Assembly (NCBI GenBank): GCA_944324375.1
Contig: CALUWB010000016.1
Span: 1-36,568 of the forward strand
From: Candidatus Gastranaerophilales bacterium
GTDB taxonomy: Bacteria > Cyanobacteriota > Vampirovibrionia > Gastranaerophilales > Gastranaerophilaceae
Reading direction: 5' to 3'
DNA: 36,568 nucleotides
Shown here: piece by piece, positions 25,109-33,229 of the stretch
Numbering within the stretch: position 1 is the stretch's first letter
How the letters are laid out: every line of letters starts with the position of its first letter
Position numbers and translations under genes: made by a program
Notes under the pieces: model-generated
Database searches by the model: none
Seen by the model: the letters and a program-made list of their open reading frames with translations, nothing else
Told to the model about the DNA's origin: nothing

Positions 25109-25999
25109 CTATGCGATTTCAAGAGCATTTTTAAATTCATTTTGTAAACATTTGCTAACTTCATCGCTATTATCTTGTTTAGTCCATGGAGTAATTATTC
25201 TATCAAATAAATCTTTTTTATCATTAGAGCCTGTATCACCCCAGTGTTCTTTACAACTTGTCCCAAAGTCATATCTGGTATCTCCAAGATGTGGATGATT
25301 ATTAAATTGTAAAGTATACGTATCATCTCCTGATGTTTTATTTTTTAGTTTAATTCTTATTGAACGAGAATCATCAGCCGACCAATCATACCCTTTGTTT
25401 AAATCAGCAACTTTACCGTGTATAACTTTAGATTCAATAGGAGAACTTTCAGGATAAATATATGTAATAGTTTGGTAGCCATTTTTGTTATTTTTAACAT
25501 TTATTTTATATCCTTGTTTTTCAAGAGCTTCAAATTCTTTTGCAAATTCTGGATTTATATATGCATCTCTAGCTCTTGCTGTTGGAAATTTATGTTCAAA
25601 TAATGCTTGAGTTCTTGAAATTGGTTTTGCATCCCAATCGATAGATGTATATGGATTGTTTTTTATAGTAGAATTTTCCTGAGCTTTTAATTTTTCTACT
25701 CTATCAATCATTGCTTGAGCGTTACGCTTTGCTGGAGTTTCTTTAATATGAATATGTTCTACACTATTAAAACCTTCTTGAAATGCTTTTTTAGCGGCTT
25801 TACGAGCTGCAATTCCTTTATGTATTAATACACCACCGATAACAATCGCAGCTGCTGCTGTTGCCCCAATCATTAATTTAGCAGCATTACTCTTTTGAGA
25901 ATCCACTTCTTTAGTAATTTCTCCTTTTTTCTGAGTTATTATTTTTTCTGATGGTTTTGCTTGTGTGGCAGCAGTACTTTTAAAACTTACACTATTCAT
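25109..25999 (-). CDS. Orphan membrane-anchored protein with N-terminal F motif
   Basis: The 296-residue protein is not recognised. It begins MNSVSFKSTAATQ, with the F motif VSFKS at 4-8. A hydrophobic, Ala/Gly-rich helix at about 42-66 (LMIGATAAAAIVIGGVLIH) is followed by a basic stretch, so a single-span or hairpin membrane anchor is likely. The large C-terminal domain has regular beta-like segments (KINVKNNKNGYQTITYIYPE, SIRIKLKNKTSGDDTYTLQF) of unknown fold. A strong AGGAGG site lies 6 nt before the ATG. It is divergent from an XRE regulator, with a palindrome between them. Confidence 0.7.
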   Translation of the reverse strand: MNSVSFKSTAATQAKPSEKIITQKKGEITKEVDSQKSNAAKLMIGATAAAAIVIGGVLIHKGIAARKAAKKAFQEGFNSVEHIHIKETPAKRNAQAMIDRVEKLKAQENSTIKNNPYTSIDWDAKPISRTQALFEHKFPTARARDAYINPEFAKEFEALEKQGYKINVKNNKNGYQTITYIYPESSPIESKVIHGKVADLNKGYDWSADDSRSIRIKLKNKTSGDDTYTLQFNNHPHLGDTRYDFGTSCKEHWGDTGSNDKKDLFDRIITPWTKQDNSDEVSKCLQNEFKNALEIA

Positions 26000-26083
26000 A
26001 GAACCTCCTATAATTCAATTATGTTTTTGTTTACATAATATATAAAATCTATAAATCTTATTAATTGCTATAAATATTGGCTT

Positions 26084-26101
26084 TGTAAATAATTTGTTAC
26101 A
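26084..26101. promoter_or_regulatory. Operator-like palindrome TGTAA-N8-TTACA
   Basis: TGTAAATAATTTGTTACA has the same arms and spacing as the site at 22262, including the TTTG before the right arm. It sits between a divergent orphan and the XRE regulator and is a candidate binding site of that regulator or a global one. Confidence 0.5.
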
Positions 26102-26169
26102 TTAAATAGCCATATTAATATCCAAACAGTTGATTAAGTTAAATGGAGATATACAGTAAGTTATAGTTT

Positions 26170-26487
26170 ATGAAATACCAAAAATTAATAAATACAAATA
26201 TAAAAAATATAAGAGTTTCAAATAATCTAACACAAGAAGAATTTGCTGAAAAAATAGGTATAAGTATACAAGGGTTATCTAATATTGAAAGAAACAGATA
26301 TCAACCAAGTGCTGAAACAATTGATAAAATATGTTCTGCATTTGATATTACACCTGCAGAGTTACTTGTATCTCCAAATCAACAAAATGAAGATATTTTA
26401 TCAAATATTATTACCTTATTATCTCAATGTCCCAAAAGAAAATTAGTAAAAATTTATAATATTATCTCATTACTTATAAAATTATAA
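26170..26487 (+). CDS. XRE-family transcription regulator
   Basis: The 105-residue protein has a Cro/C1-type helix-turn-helix at about 8-63: IKNIRVSNNLTQEEFAEKIGISIQGLSNIERNRYQPSAETIDKI. The remaining 40 residues are a short helical tail, so it is a minimal regulator with no ligand domain. No ribosome binding site is close to the ATG. A TTGATT (26130-26135) and TACAGT (26152-26157) would give a 6-nt leader. Likely targets are its own divergent region, where the TGTAA-N8-TTACA palindrome lies. It is not obviously paired with a toxin. Confidence 0.85.
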   Translation: MKYQKLINTNIKNIRVSNNLTQEEFAEKIGISIQGLSNIERNRYQPSAETIDKICSAFDITPAELLVSPNQQNEDILSNIITLLSQCPKRKLVKIYNIISLLIKL

Positions 26488-26498
26488 TAGGATCATTC

Positions 26499-26592
26499 TA
26501 TACAAATCTTAAAGAACCCCTTGAAATTCTTTTATCTTTTGTATACGATTGAAATGAGCGGTGTGGACTCGCTAATTTTGTACTAGACAATA
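26499..26592 (+). promoter_or_regulatory. rplS: Structured leader upstream of rplS
   Basis: The 125-nt gap before rplS can form a stem TATACAAA (26499-26506) / TTTGTATA (26538-26545) with an inner AAAGAA / TTCTTT (26511-26516, 26527-26532), followed by a conserved-looking GCGGTGTGGACTCGC element (26558-26572) and an AGGA site. It may be an L19 autoregulatory leader; the assignment is uncertain. Confidence 0.4.
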
Positions 26593-26612
26593 AATATAAA
26601 GGAATAGCAAAA

Positions 26613-26966
26613 ATGAATCCTATTATTAAAGAATTAGAAGAACAATATAAGAAAAGTGATATTCCTGCTATAAATCCTGGTGATACAGTAAAAGTATTCG
26701 TTAGAATTGTAGAAGGAAACAAAGAAAGAATTCAGGCTTTCGAAGGTACTGTAATTAAAGAACACGGTGCAGGAATCAACAAAACTATTACAGTTAGAAA
26801 AGTATTCCAAGGTATTGGTGTAGAAAGAGTATTCTTACTAAACTCACCAAGAATCGACAAAATCACAGTTTTAAGACGTGGTGATGTTAGACGTTCTAAA
26901 TTATACTACTTAAGAGAACGTTCAGGTAAAGCTACACGTATCAGAGAAAAAATTGAAAAAAGATAA
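26613..26966 (+). CDS. rplS: 50S ribosomal protein L19
   Basis: The 117-residue protein lies at the 30S-50S interface of the ribosome. Family features are clear: [31 protein letters not shown], then the SP(R)I block in [39 protein letters not shown]. An AGGA site lies 9 nt before the ATG. It overlaps rbgA by 14 nt, so the ribosomal protein and the assembly GTPase are made together. The usual rpsP-rimM-trmD neighbours are absent, and the long structured leader suggests autonomous control. Confidence 0.96.
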   Translation: MNPIIKELEEQYKKSDIPAINPGDTVKVFVRIVEGNKERIQAFEGTVIKEHGAGINKTITVRKVFQGIGVERVFLLNSPRIDKITVLRRGDVRRSKLYYLRERSGKATRIREKIEKR

Positions 26967-27852
26967 GTTACACATACATTGGTATCCGGGACATATTGCG
27001 AAAGCTGAAAGAGCCCTCAAAGAGAAATTAAATCTCGTTGATGTTGTTATTGAAGTATTAGATGCCCGTCTTCCAATGAGTAGCAGTTATAATGACATAA
27101 AGAAGCTTTTGGGAGATAAACCAAGGCTTCTTTTGTTAAATAAATCCGATTTAGTTGAAAAAGATGAACTTAAATCTTGGGTTAAACTCATTGAAGAACA
27201 AACAGGTTGTCCTGTTTTGGCAGTCGATACAAAATCTTTCAAATGTATGCCTCAGATAGAAAAAATAGTACAAAAATTAAGCGAACCTAGGATTCAAGCT
27301 ATGATGGCAAAAGGTTTGCTAAGGCGTCCTGCAAGAGTTGTTGTTGTAGGACTACCTAATGTTGGAAAATCCAGTATAATTAACAAATTAACACGCTCAA
27401 CAAAAACAAAAGTTGGTGCGAAGGCAGGAGTTACAAGACAACAACAATGGGTTAGAATTAATCCTAATATAGATTTATTGGATACCCCGGGAATTATTCC
27501 TATGAAGCAAGAAGATCAAATGAAAGCTAAAAAGTTAGCATTTGTTAATTCTGTTTCAGAAAATGCTTATTCTACAGAAATTGTCGCTAAAGAATTATTA
27601 GATATAGTATCAAATAATGAAAAATATGCTCAAGCATTTAAAGATTTCTACAAAGTTGATGAACTTACTATTGATAAAATTGCACTAAAACGTAATTGGA
27701 TTAGAAAAGGTAAAGTAAAAGTAGATGAAGAAAATGTACAATCTACTTTTGAACCTGATTCAGAACGTTGTGCTCATTATATAATGAAAGATTTTAGAGA
27801 TGGTAAAATAGGGAAGTTTATTTTAGATAATATAGAAGATTATAAAATTTAA
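26953..27852 (+). CDS. rbgA: Ribosome biogenesis GTPase RbgA (YlqF)
   Basis: The 299-residue protein is a circularly permuted GTPase acting in late 50S subunit assembly. G-motif order is G4 NKSD (63-66), then G1 GLPNVGKSS (133-141), then G3 DTPG (177-180), the permuted pattern, with the N-terminal [12 protein letters not shown] signature at about 9-20. The start is TTG at 26953: the signature would otherwise lack any start codon in front of it, and it lies inside the rplS end. Operon pairing with rplS links supply of L19 to assembly. It converges with the Kelch gene with 16 nt between. Confidence 0.94.
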   Translation: MKKDKLHIHWYPGHIAKAERALKEKLNLVDVVIEVLDARLPMSSSYNDIKKLLGDKPRLLLLNKSDLVEKDELKSWVKLIEEQTGCPVLAVDTKSFKCMPQIEKIVQKLSEPRIQAMMAKGLLRRPARVVVVGLPNVGKSSIINKLTRSTKTKVGAKAGVTRQQQWVRINPNIDLLDTPGIIPMKQEDQMKAKKLAFVNSVSENAYSTEIVAKELLDIVSNNEKYAQAFKDFYKVDELTIDKIALKRNWIRKGKVKVDEENVQSTFEPDSERCAHYIMKDFRDGKIGKFILDNIEDYKI

Positions 27853-27868
27853 TTTTTATAATTCATTA

Positions 27869-29473
27869 TTATCTTAACGTAAACAATTCTATATCTTTGA
27901 TATTTATTGAGTTATTATTTACACCACCCCATATTAATACTCTACCATCGTTTAAGGTTTCTGAATTATGAGCATATCTTGGGATATTAAGTTTATGATT
28001 TACTCTGTAGAATTTATTAGTAGAATTATCATATATTTGAGCTGTATTTAATACTTTATACCCCATATTAGTCCCTCTGCCAATTCTTCCTCCTGTAATA
28101 AGAATTCTGCCATCTTTTAATTGGGTAATATTATATGCGTCCATTTTGTGTTTTTTACTACCACATTGGAGGTCTTGAATTTTATTCGTATTAGGATCAA
28201 AAATTCCAATATAAGTGAATGGATAATAAGTTTCTTTATTAAGAAAATCATAACATTCCGTTCCATATCCATCATCTTCTAAGTATTTTCTGGTACATAG
28301 AATAAATATTTTACCATTTTTAAGTAAAAACGCTTTTGAATTAATATCATGTGAGGTAGTACTAAATCCGATATCAATATTTGTTGATTTTTTGTTTTGT
28401 AAATCATAAATTTCAGGCTCTTTAGAATCTCCCCCGATTAATAATATTTTATTATTTTTCAATAGAAATGAAGAATGGGAACGATGAAAATTATTCATAT
28501 CAGGTAATTTTTGAAAAGTATTATTTTTTATATCATATAATTGAACTGCTTTACATTCTCCTTCTCCTCCGGTAATGAATAATTTATTGTCAGGTAATTC
28601 TAAAATTGAACCTGTATAATTTGGATTCGGAATTATTGAAGTTAATTTAGTTGTATTATTTGATGGATTATAGATAATACCTCTCAAATTTTTATTTTGA
28701 TTTGGATAATTAGCACCTATTATAAAAACATTCCCATTTTTTAATGCTTTTGTTTGAATATCAGAGTATCTTGGGTTTTCAATAATACCTGTGACTTCTT
28801 TTTGTTTTGTAAAAGGATTATAGATATAATATTCTATTTGTTTATTATGGTTTATATCTGTAACAAATAATTTATTATTATTTAGTACAATAATATTTGA
28901 AGTAAAAATGTTTGCTTCTATCTGTGCTAATTTTTCAAATTTTCCATTAACAGTATTATGTCCAAACCATATTAGAGAAAACAAAATAATAATTGTTGTG
29001 CATATTATTGTTATAGGTTTTTGTATTATATCTTTTAGTTTTTTAGATATTGTTTTAATATCAACTAATTTAGTTAATTTTAAAGTTAACATATTAAATA
29101 AATTTAGAATCGTAAAAGAAATAAAAATCCTAAGAAAAATTTTACCAATTAAGAGTATTATTATTTTATTAGCTTTTAGTATTAATTCTGCCATACCAAA
29201 AGGTGTAATCGCTATTAATAATAGGATTATTAAATCTCTTAATAAAAAAATAGTGGTATATGATATTATAAATTCTATTTGAAATTTTTTATTGAACCTA
29301 TTATTTAAACATAAAGTGCTTAATATAGTAACGAATGATATTGCAATAATTTCTCTATATATTGTAATTTCATGTAATGAAGATTTAATTATTATAGAAA
29401 ATATTAAAGCAATAATTGCTAAAAATACAGGCATTGATATAATTGTTTTATATAAAGATTTAAGTTTATTCAT
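27869..29473 (-). CDS. Membrane protein with C-terminal Kelch beta-propeller
   Basis: The 534-residue protein has about five or six hydrophobic segments in its first 180 residues, then an extended domain with Kelch-type repeats. Each repeat has G-G or G-A turns, for example LPDNKLFITGGEGE, LLKNNKILLIGGDSKE, LKDGRILITGGRIGRG and LNDGRVLIWGGVNNNS. Such propellers bind partners or glycans. The topology should place the propeller outside the inner membrane. It is in tandem with the TPR/TonB-C gene, 17 nt downstream of it, so the two probably work together. An AAGAGGA site precedes the ATG. Function unknown. Confidence 0.8.
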   Translation of the reverse strand: MNKLKSLYKTIISMPVFLAIIALIFSIIIKSSLHEITIYREIIAISFVTILSTLCLNNRFNKKFQIEFIISYTTIFLLRDLIILLLIAITPFGMAELILKANKIIILLIGKIFLRIFISFTILNLFNMLTLKLTKLVDIKTISKKLKDIIQKPITIICTTIIILFSLIWFGHNTVNGKFEKLAQIEANIFTSNIIVLNNNKLFVTDINHNKQIEYYIYNPFTKQKEVTGIIENPRYSDIQTKALKNGNVFIIGANYPNQNKNLRGIIYNPSNNTTKLTSIIPNPNYTGSILELPDNKLFITGGEGECKAVQLYDIKNNTFQKLPDMNNFHRSHSSFLLKNNKILLIGGDSKEPEIYDLQNKKSTNIDIGFSTTSHDINSKAFLLKNGKIFILCTRKYLEDDGYGTECYDFLNKETYYPFTYIGIFDPNTNKIQDLQCGSKKHKMDAYNITQLKDGRILITGGRIGRGTNMGYKVLNTAQIYDNSTNKFYRVNHKLNIPRYAHNSETLNDGRVLIWGGVNNNSINIKDIELFTLR

Positions 29474-29490
29474 ATGATTCCTCTTTTCTT

Positions 29491-30417
29491 TTATTTTGAG
29501 TTTTTATAATAAAAAGGTATAATCATTGTTATATTTTTTTTCTTTAGACCGTGTGGTATTTCATAAAAAGGTGTAGATGAAAAAATTGCTTTAATTATTG
29601 CTTCATCTCCTTTATTTGTGTTTGTATTTTTCGAAAGGTCTATATTAAGAAGAGTTCCATTAGGATCAACTGTAATATATGCAATTGCAAAGTAAGATTC
29701 TTTACTAAATGGAGGTTTCCAATTTGAAAGAATTTTGGTTTGAGTTTCATATATATAATCAATCCAAATGTTATTATATCCCATTTCTTGCAATATTAAT
29801 TTATCTTTGCATCTTTCCATATATATTTTAGCATTTCTATTGTGGCATTTATTTGCAGGATATGAATAAACTTCAATAGCTTCTTTATATCTATGACTAA
29901 GTTCTAAAGTTCGTGCAAAATTCATTATAGCAATTTCATTATTTTTATCAATAGAAAAAGCTTTATCAAAATCTTCTTTGGCTAATTTTTTATTATTTAT
30001 ATAAAAATAACATAAAGCTCTATTTGCATAATAGTCGGCATCTTTGGGGTTTATTTTAATTGCTTTGGTAAAATCTCTAATAGCTTTTTTATATTTATTT
30101 GTTGTTAAATATTCTAATGCACGATTATTATATGCATATTGATTGTTTGGGGCATATTTAATTGCTAATGTTAAGTCATCAATTGCATTTGAATGTTCAT
30201 CTTTAAAAGAATAAACGATTGAACGATTTATATATGCATTAGCTTTTTTAGGTTCAAGTTTAATAGCATAACTATAATGAGATAATGCTTTATCAAAATT
30301 TTTATTATCAAAAGCTTTATCACCTAATTTTATTGATTTATCGTAAGTTGTATTTGCGAATGTTTGTATGCTTAAATTAAGAACAAAAAATATTAAAATA
30401 ATAAAAATCTTTTTCAT
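29491..30417 (-). CDS. Exported TPR protein with TonB-like C-terminal domain
   Basis: The 308-residue protein starts with a signal peptide (MKKIFIILIFFVLNLSIQTFA, cleavage near 21). Four TPR units (about 24-57, 58-91, 92-125, 126-159) follow, with typical A-x-x-Y and Ai-x-x-P steps. The end (about 240-305; FAIAYITVDPNGTLLNIDLSK ... IIKAIFSSTPFYEIP ... ITMIIPFYY) matches the TonB/TolA C-terminal fold. It should be a periplasmic protein-protein scaffold. No ribosome binding site; an extended -10 TGATATAAT (30428-30436) lies 10 nt upstream. It is first in the pair with the Kelch protein. Confidence 0.82.
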   Translation of the reverse strand: MKKIFIILIFFVLNLSIQTFANTTYDKSIKLGDKAFDNKNFDKALSHYSYAIKLEPKKANAYINRSIVYSFKDEHSNAIDDLTLAIKYAPNNQYAYNNRALEYLTTNKYKKAIRDFTKAIKINPKDADYYANRALCYFYINNKKLAKEDFDKAFSIDKNNEIAIMNFARTLELSHRYKEAIEVYSYPANKCHNRNAKIYMERCKDKLILQEMGYNNIWIDYIYETQTKILSNWKPPFSKESYFAIAYITVDPNGTLLNIDLSKNTNTNKGDEAIIKAIFSSTPFYEIPHGLKKKNITMIIPFYYKNSK

Positions 30418-30427
30418 AGCAATATTT

Positions 30428-30436
30428 ATTATATCA
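30428..30436 (-). promoter_or_regulatory. Extended -10 promoter of the TPR gene
   Basis: TGATATAAT on the minus strand; the start of transcription would fall about 4 nt before the ATG at 30417. No clear -35. Confidence 0.45.
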
Positions 30437-30479
30437 CAAGCTATAATAATCTAGATTAATATATTTACTCTTGTTTTTC

Positions 30480-31514
30480 CTAATTCTTACAACGAGAGAA
30501 AGCTTCAACATCAACATCATCAAATGTATTGTCAAAGAAGTACGCAGAAGATGCAACCATTGAAGCATTATCTGTACAATATTTCATTATAGGTGCATTT
30601 ACTCTATAACCTTCTTTTTCTAATTCAAAAACTTTTCTTCTAATCTCAGAATTAGCAGCAACTCCCCCAGCGATTACAACTTGATTATAACCTTTTACTT
30701 CAAGAGCGTGTTTAACCTTTTTTATGAGAGTTTCCGAAACTGTTTCCTGAAAACTTGCACAAATGTCTGCTAGTGGTAGTTCTTTACCTTCAAAAGATTT
30801 TACAAGTCTTGATGCAGCTGTTTTTAAACCACTAAAACTAAAATCAAATTCACCAACTTTTGCTTCAGGAAGTTTGAATGCATATGGATTTCCTTCATGA
30901 GCAAGTTTATCTAATCTTGGTCCTCCTGGATATGGTAGGCCAATTAATCTTGCAACTTTATCATAAGCTTCTCCTACTGCATCATCAATAGTTTCACCAA
31001 TAATTTCAAGCTCAGAATATGATTTAACATCAATTAATTGAGTATGACCACCACTTACTAAAAGAGCTATAAATGGAGGTTCTAAATCGGTATCAATAAA
31101 ATTTGCACTAACGTGAGCATTTAAATGATTAACACCAATAAATGGTTTGTCATGAACAAGAGCGAGAGTTTTTGTTGCATTTAATCCTACAAGCAAACAA
31201 CCAACTAACCCTGGGCCAACAGTTCCTGCAAAAGCTGTTATATCTTCAGGTTTTAAATTAGCGTCTTGAAAAGTTTTATCAATTACAACATTGATTGCTT
31301 CTAAATGTTCCCTAGCTGCGATTTCAGGGATAACACCACCAAATTGTTCGTGAGTTTTGATTTGAGATGCAACAGTATTTGCAATAACCTTTCTACCACC
31401 TTGAACAATGGCACAAGCAGTTTCATCACAACTTGTTTCTATTGCCATAATGTAACTATTTTCATCTAATGTAACAGGTGTGTTACTAAATAATGTATTT
31501 TTAACCTTGTTCAT
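30480..31514 (-). CDS. tsaD: tRNA N6-threonylcarbamoyladenosine synthase, TsaD subunit
   Basis: The protein (344 residues from this start) installs t6A37 on ANN-decoding tRNAs with TsaB, TsaC and TsaE. Features: MAIETSCDETACAIV, the metal-binding HLNAHVSANF, GLVGCLLVGLNATK, and the LVSGGHTQL and VAGGVAANSEIR loops of the ASKHA fold. The frame opens at 31532, but the TATAAT at 31521-31526 lies exactly 6 nt before ATG 31514, predicting a leaderless mRNA starting at that codon. This gives a 22-residue N-terminal extension compared with most TsaD proteins. It is divergent from obgE, sharing a 33-nt control region. Confidence 0.95.
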   Translation of the reverse strand: MNKVKNTLFSNTPVTLDENSYIMAIETSCDETACAIVQGGRKVIANTVASQIKTHEQFGGVIPEIAAREHLEAINVVIDKTFQDANLKPEDITAFAGTVGPGLVGCLLVGLNATKTLALVHDKPFIGVNHLNAHVSANFIDTDLEPPFIALLVSGGHTQLIDVKSYSELEIIGETIDDAVGEAYDKVARLIGLPYPGGPRLDKLAHEGNPYAFKLPEAKVGEFDFSFSGLKTAASRLVKSFEGKELPLADICASFQETVSETLIKKVKHALEVKGYNQVVIAGGVAANSEIRRKVFELEKEGYRVNAPIMKYCTDNASMVASSAYFFDNTFDDVDVEAFSRCKN

Positions 31515-31520
31515 AGTACC

Positions 31521-31548
31521 ATTATAGAGCAATCATAGGATAAAGCAA
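31521..31548 (-). promoter_or_regulatory. tsaD promoter, leaderless, overlapping the obgE start
   Basis: TTGCTT (31543-31548), a 16-nt spacer and a perfect TATAAT (31521-31526), then GGTACT and the ATG. The -35 overlaps the obgE ribosome binding site region and start codon. Confidence 0.6.
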
Positions 31549-32852
31549 TGCAATTTATAGATAAAACAAAAATTAAATTAGTATCAGGACGTGGCGGCAA
31601 CGGCATGGTTGCTTGGCGTCGCGAAAAATATGTTGATAAAGGTGGTCCAGCTGGAGGCGATGGTGGTAACGGTGGAGATGTTTATTTCGTTGCTGACAGA
31701 TGCCTTGCAACTCTATTAGACTTTAAATATCGTTCAGTATTTAAAGCCGATAATGGTCAAAACGGTGGGATTAAAGGAATGCACGGTCGTTGTGCAAAGC
31801 ATTTATATATAAAAGTTCCTCTAGGTACAATTGTAAAAGATGATGCAACAGGTAAAGTTATTGCAGATTTAACAGAAGAAGGACAAACAGTATTGATTGC
31901 AAAAGGTGGTCGTGGAGGTCGTGGAAATGCTCGTTTTGCTTCAGCACAAAAAAGAGCACCTCAATTTTGCGAACCTGGCGAACCTGGAATTGAAAGACTT
32001 GTTGATTTAGAGTTGAAATTAATTGCTGATGTTGGTCTACTAGGTATGCCAAATGCAGGAAAATCAACATTCATTAGTGTAATAAGTTCTGCAAAACCTA
32101 AAATTGCTGATTATCCATTTACAACTCTTGTTCCAAACTTGGGTGTTGTAAAAAAATGGAATGGAGATGGATATGTTGTTGCAGATATCCCAGGATTAAT
32201 TGAAGGGGCAAGTGAAGGTGTTGGTTTAGGACATGAATTTTTACGTCACGTTGAAAGATGTAGATTTTTAGTTCATATTGTAGATTTAACTGCTGAAAAT
32301 CCAGTTGATACATATATCAAGATTAATGAAGAATTGAAAAAACACTCAGAAGCTCTTGCTCATAGATATCAAATAGTTGTTTTAAATAAAATTGATGCTG
32401 TTGAAGAAGAAAAGACTCAATCAGTATTAGCTGAATTTCAAAAAATGCTTCCAAATGAAAAGATTTTTACGATGTCTGCAGCAACAAAAGAGAATGTTGA
32501 TGAGCTTCTTCAATATATTTCTCAAAAAGTTGATGAAATAGAAAGACCAATTGTAGAAGTAATTGTAGAAGAAGATGAAGGTGCATACAATAACGATGAT
32601 AGTGCATTTGAAATCTTTAAACTTGATAAGAATACATTTGTTGTAGAAGGTGGAAAAATATCACGTCTTGCAAGCGTTACGGATGCTAGAAACCCAGAAC
32701 AAATAATAAGATTACAAGGTATCTTAACATCTATGGGTGTGTTTGATGAGCTTAATAAACTAGGGATTAAAAATGGAAACACACTTATTATAGGTCATCT
32801 TGAACTTACACACTATGATGACACATTATGGGATGAAGGCTCAGGCTACTAA
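31548..32852 (+). CDS. obgE: GTPase Obg
   Basis: The 434-residue GTPase acts in ribosome assembly and stress signalling. The N-terminal Obg domain (about 1-158) has the glycine-rich GRGGNGMVAWRREK and KGGPAGGDGGNGGDV strands. The G domain follows (G1 GMPNAGKST at about 166, G3 DIPG, G4 NKID). The C-terminal OCT domain begins at about 350 (FEIFKLDKNTFVVEGG). An AGGA site lies 6-7 nt before the ATG. Its likely plus-strand promoter (TTTAAC 31500-31505, TATAGA 31523-31528) overlaps the tsaD promoter on the other strand, so the two may interfere. Confidence 0.96.
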   Translation: MQFIDKTKIKLVSGRGGNGMVAWRREKYVDKGGPAGGDGGNGGDVYFVADRCLATLLDFKYRSVFKADNGQNGGIKGMHGRCAKHLYIKVPLGTIVKDDATGKVIADLTEEGQTVLIAKGGRGGRGNARFASAQKRAPQFCEPGEPGIERLVDLELKLIADVGLLGMPNAGKSTFISVISSAKPKIADYPFTTLVPNLGVVKKWNGDGYVVADIPGLIEGASEGVGLGHEFLRHVERCRFLVHIVDLTAENPVDTYIKINEELKKHSEALAHRYQIVVLNKIDAVEEEKTQSVLAEFQKMLPNEKIFTMSAATKENVDELLQYISQKVDEIERPIVEVIVEEDEGAYNNDDSAFEIFKLDKNTFVVEGGKISRLASVTDARNPEQIIRLQGILTSMGVFDELNKLGIKNGNTLIIGHLELTHYDDTLWDEGSGY

Positions 32853-32854
32853 GT

Positions 32855-33067
32855 TTAGGCAAAGGCATCAATACTTTTATTATGGTTTTCTTGTCTTGAA
32901 AAAACTTGTGTTAGTCTGTTTTTGAAATTCATAATTGCATTATAAATTTCTTCATTAGAGTAACCTTCATGTTTAATTGGTAGTTCTGTTGTTGCATTTT
33001 TAGCAATGCGATTTTTTCCACAGCACGAAATAGTTGTACCAATGGTTGGTTCAAACATAACTTTCAT
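32855..33067 (-). CDS. Orphan small protein
   Basis: The 70-residue protein is not recognised. It begins MKVMFEPTIGTTISCCGKNRIAKNATTELP, with a CC pair at residues 15-16, and ends with a helical tail (NEEIYNAIMNFKNRLTQVF). The frame opens at a GTG at 33076, but the GAGG site fits the ATG at 33067. A good promoter, TTGAAA (33115-33120) and TATAAT (33093-33098, extended by TGC) with 16-nt spacing, lies 25-50 nt upstream. Its stop is 2 nt from the obgE stop on the other strand. Confidence 0.62.
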   Translation of the reverse strand: MKVMFEPTIGTTISCCGKNRIAKNATTELPIKHEGYSNEEIYNAIMNFKNRLTQVFSRQENHNKSIDAFA

Positions 33068-33092
33068 AATAAACACCTCGAATTACATATAT

Positions 33093-33120
33093 ATTATAGC
33101 AAATTAAAAAAGTTTTTCAA
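33093..33120 (-). promoter_or_regulatory. Promoter of the small orphan at 33067
   Basis: TTGAAA -35, 16-nt spacer, TGC-TATAAT extended -10. The -35 lies in ACCTTGAAAAAC, a 12-mer also found at 12051-12062 upstream of the 11994 gene on the same strand. Confidence 0.65.
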
Positions 33121-33161
33121 GGTCTAAAATATAGTCCTAGAGAGCTATTTAGCGATTTTTA

Positions 33162-33180
33162 TAGTGTAAAAATAACACTA
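33162..33180. promoter_or_regulatory. Operator-like inverted repeat TAGTGT-N7-ACACTA
   Basis: A perfect 6-bp inverted repeat about 50 nt upstream of the glycosyltransferase start, the only such structure in this 160-nt divergent gap. Confidence 0.4.
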
Positions 33181-33229
33181 GAATAATATATTCTTGTTCT
33201 ATATATTTAATTTTGATAATATATAAATT

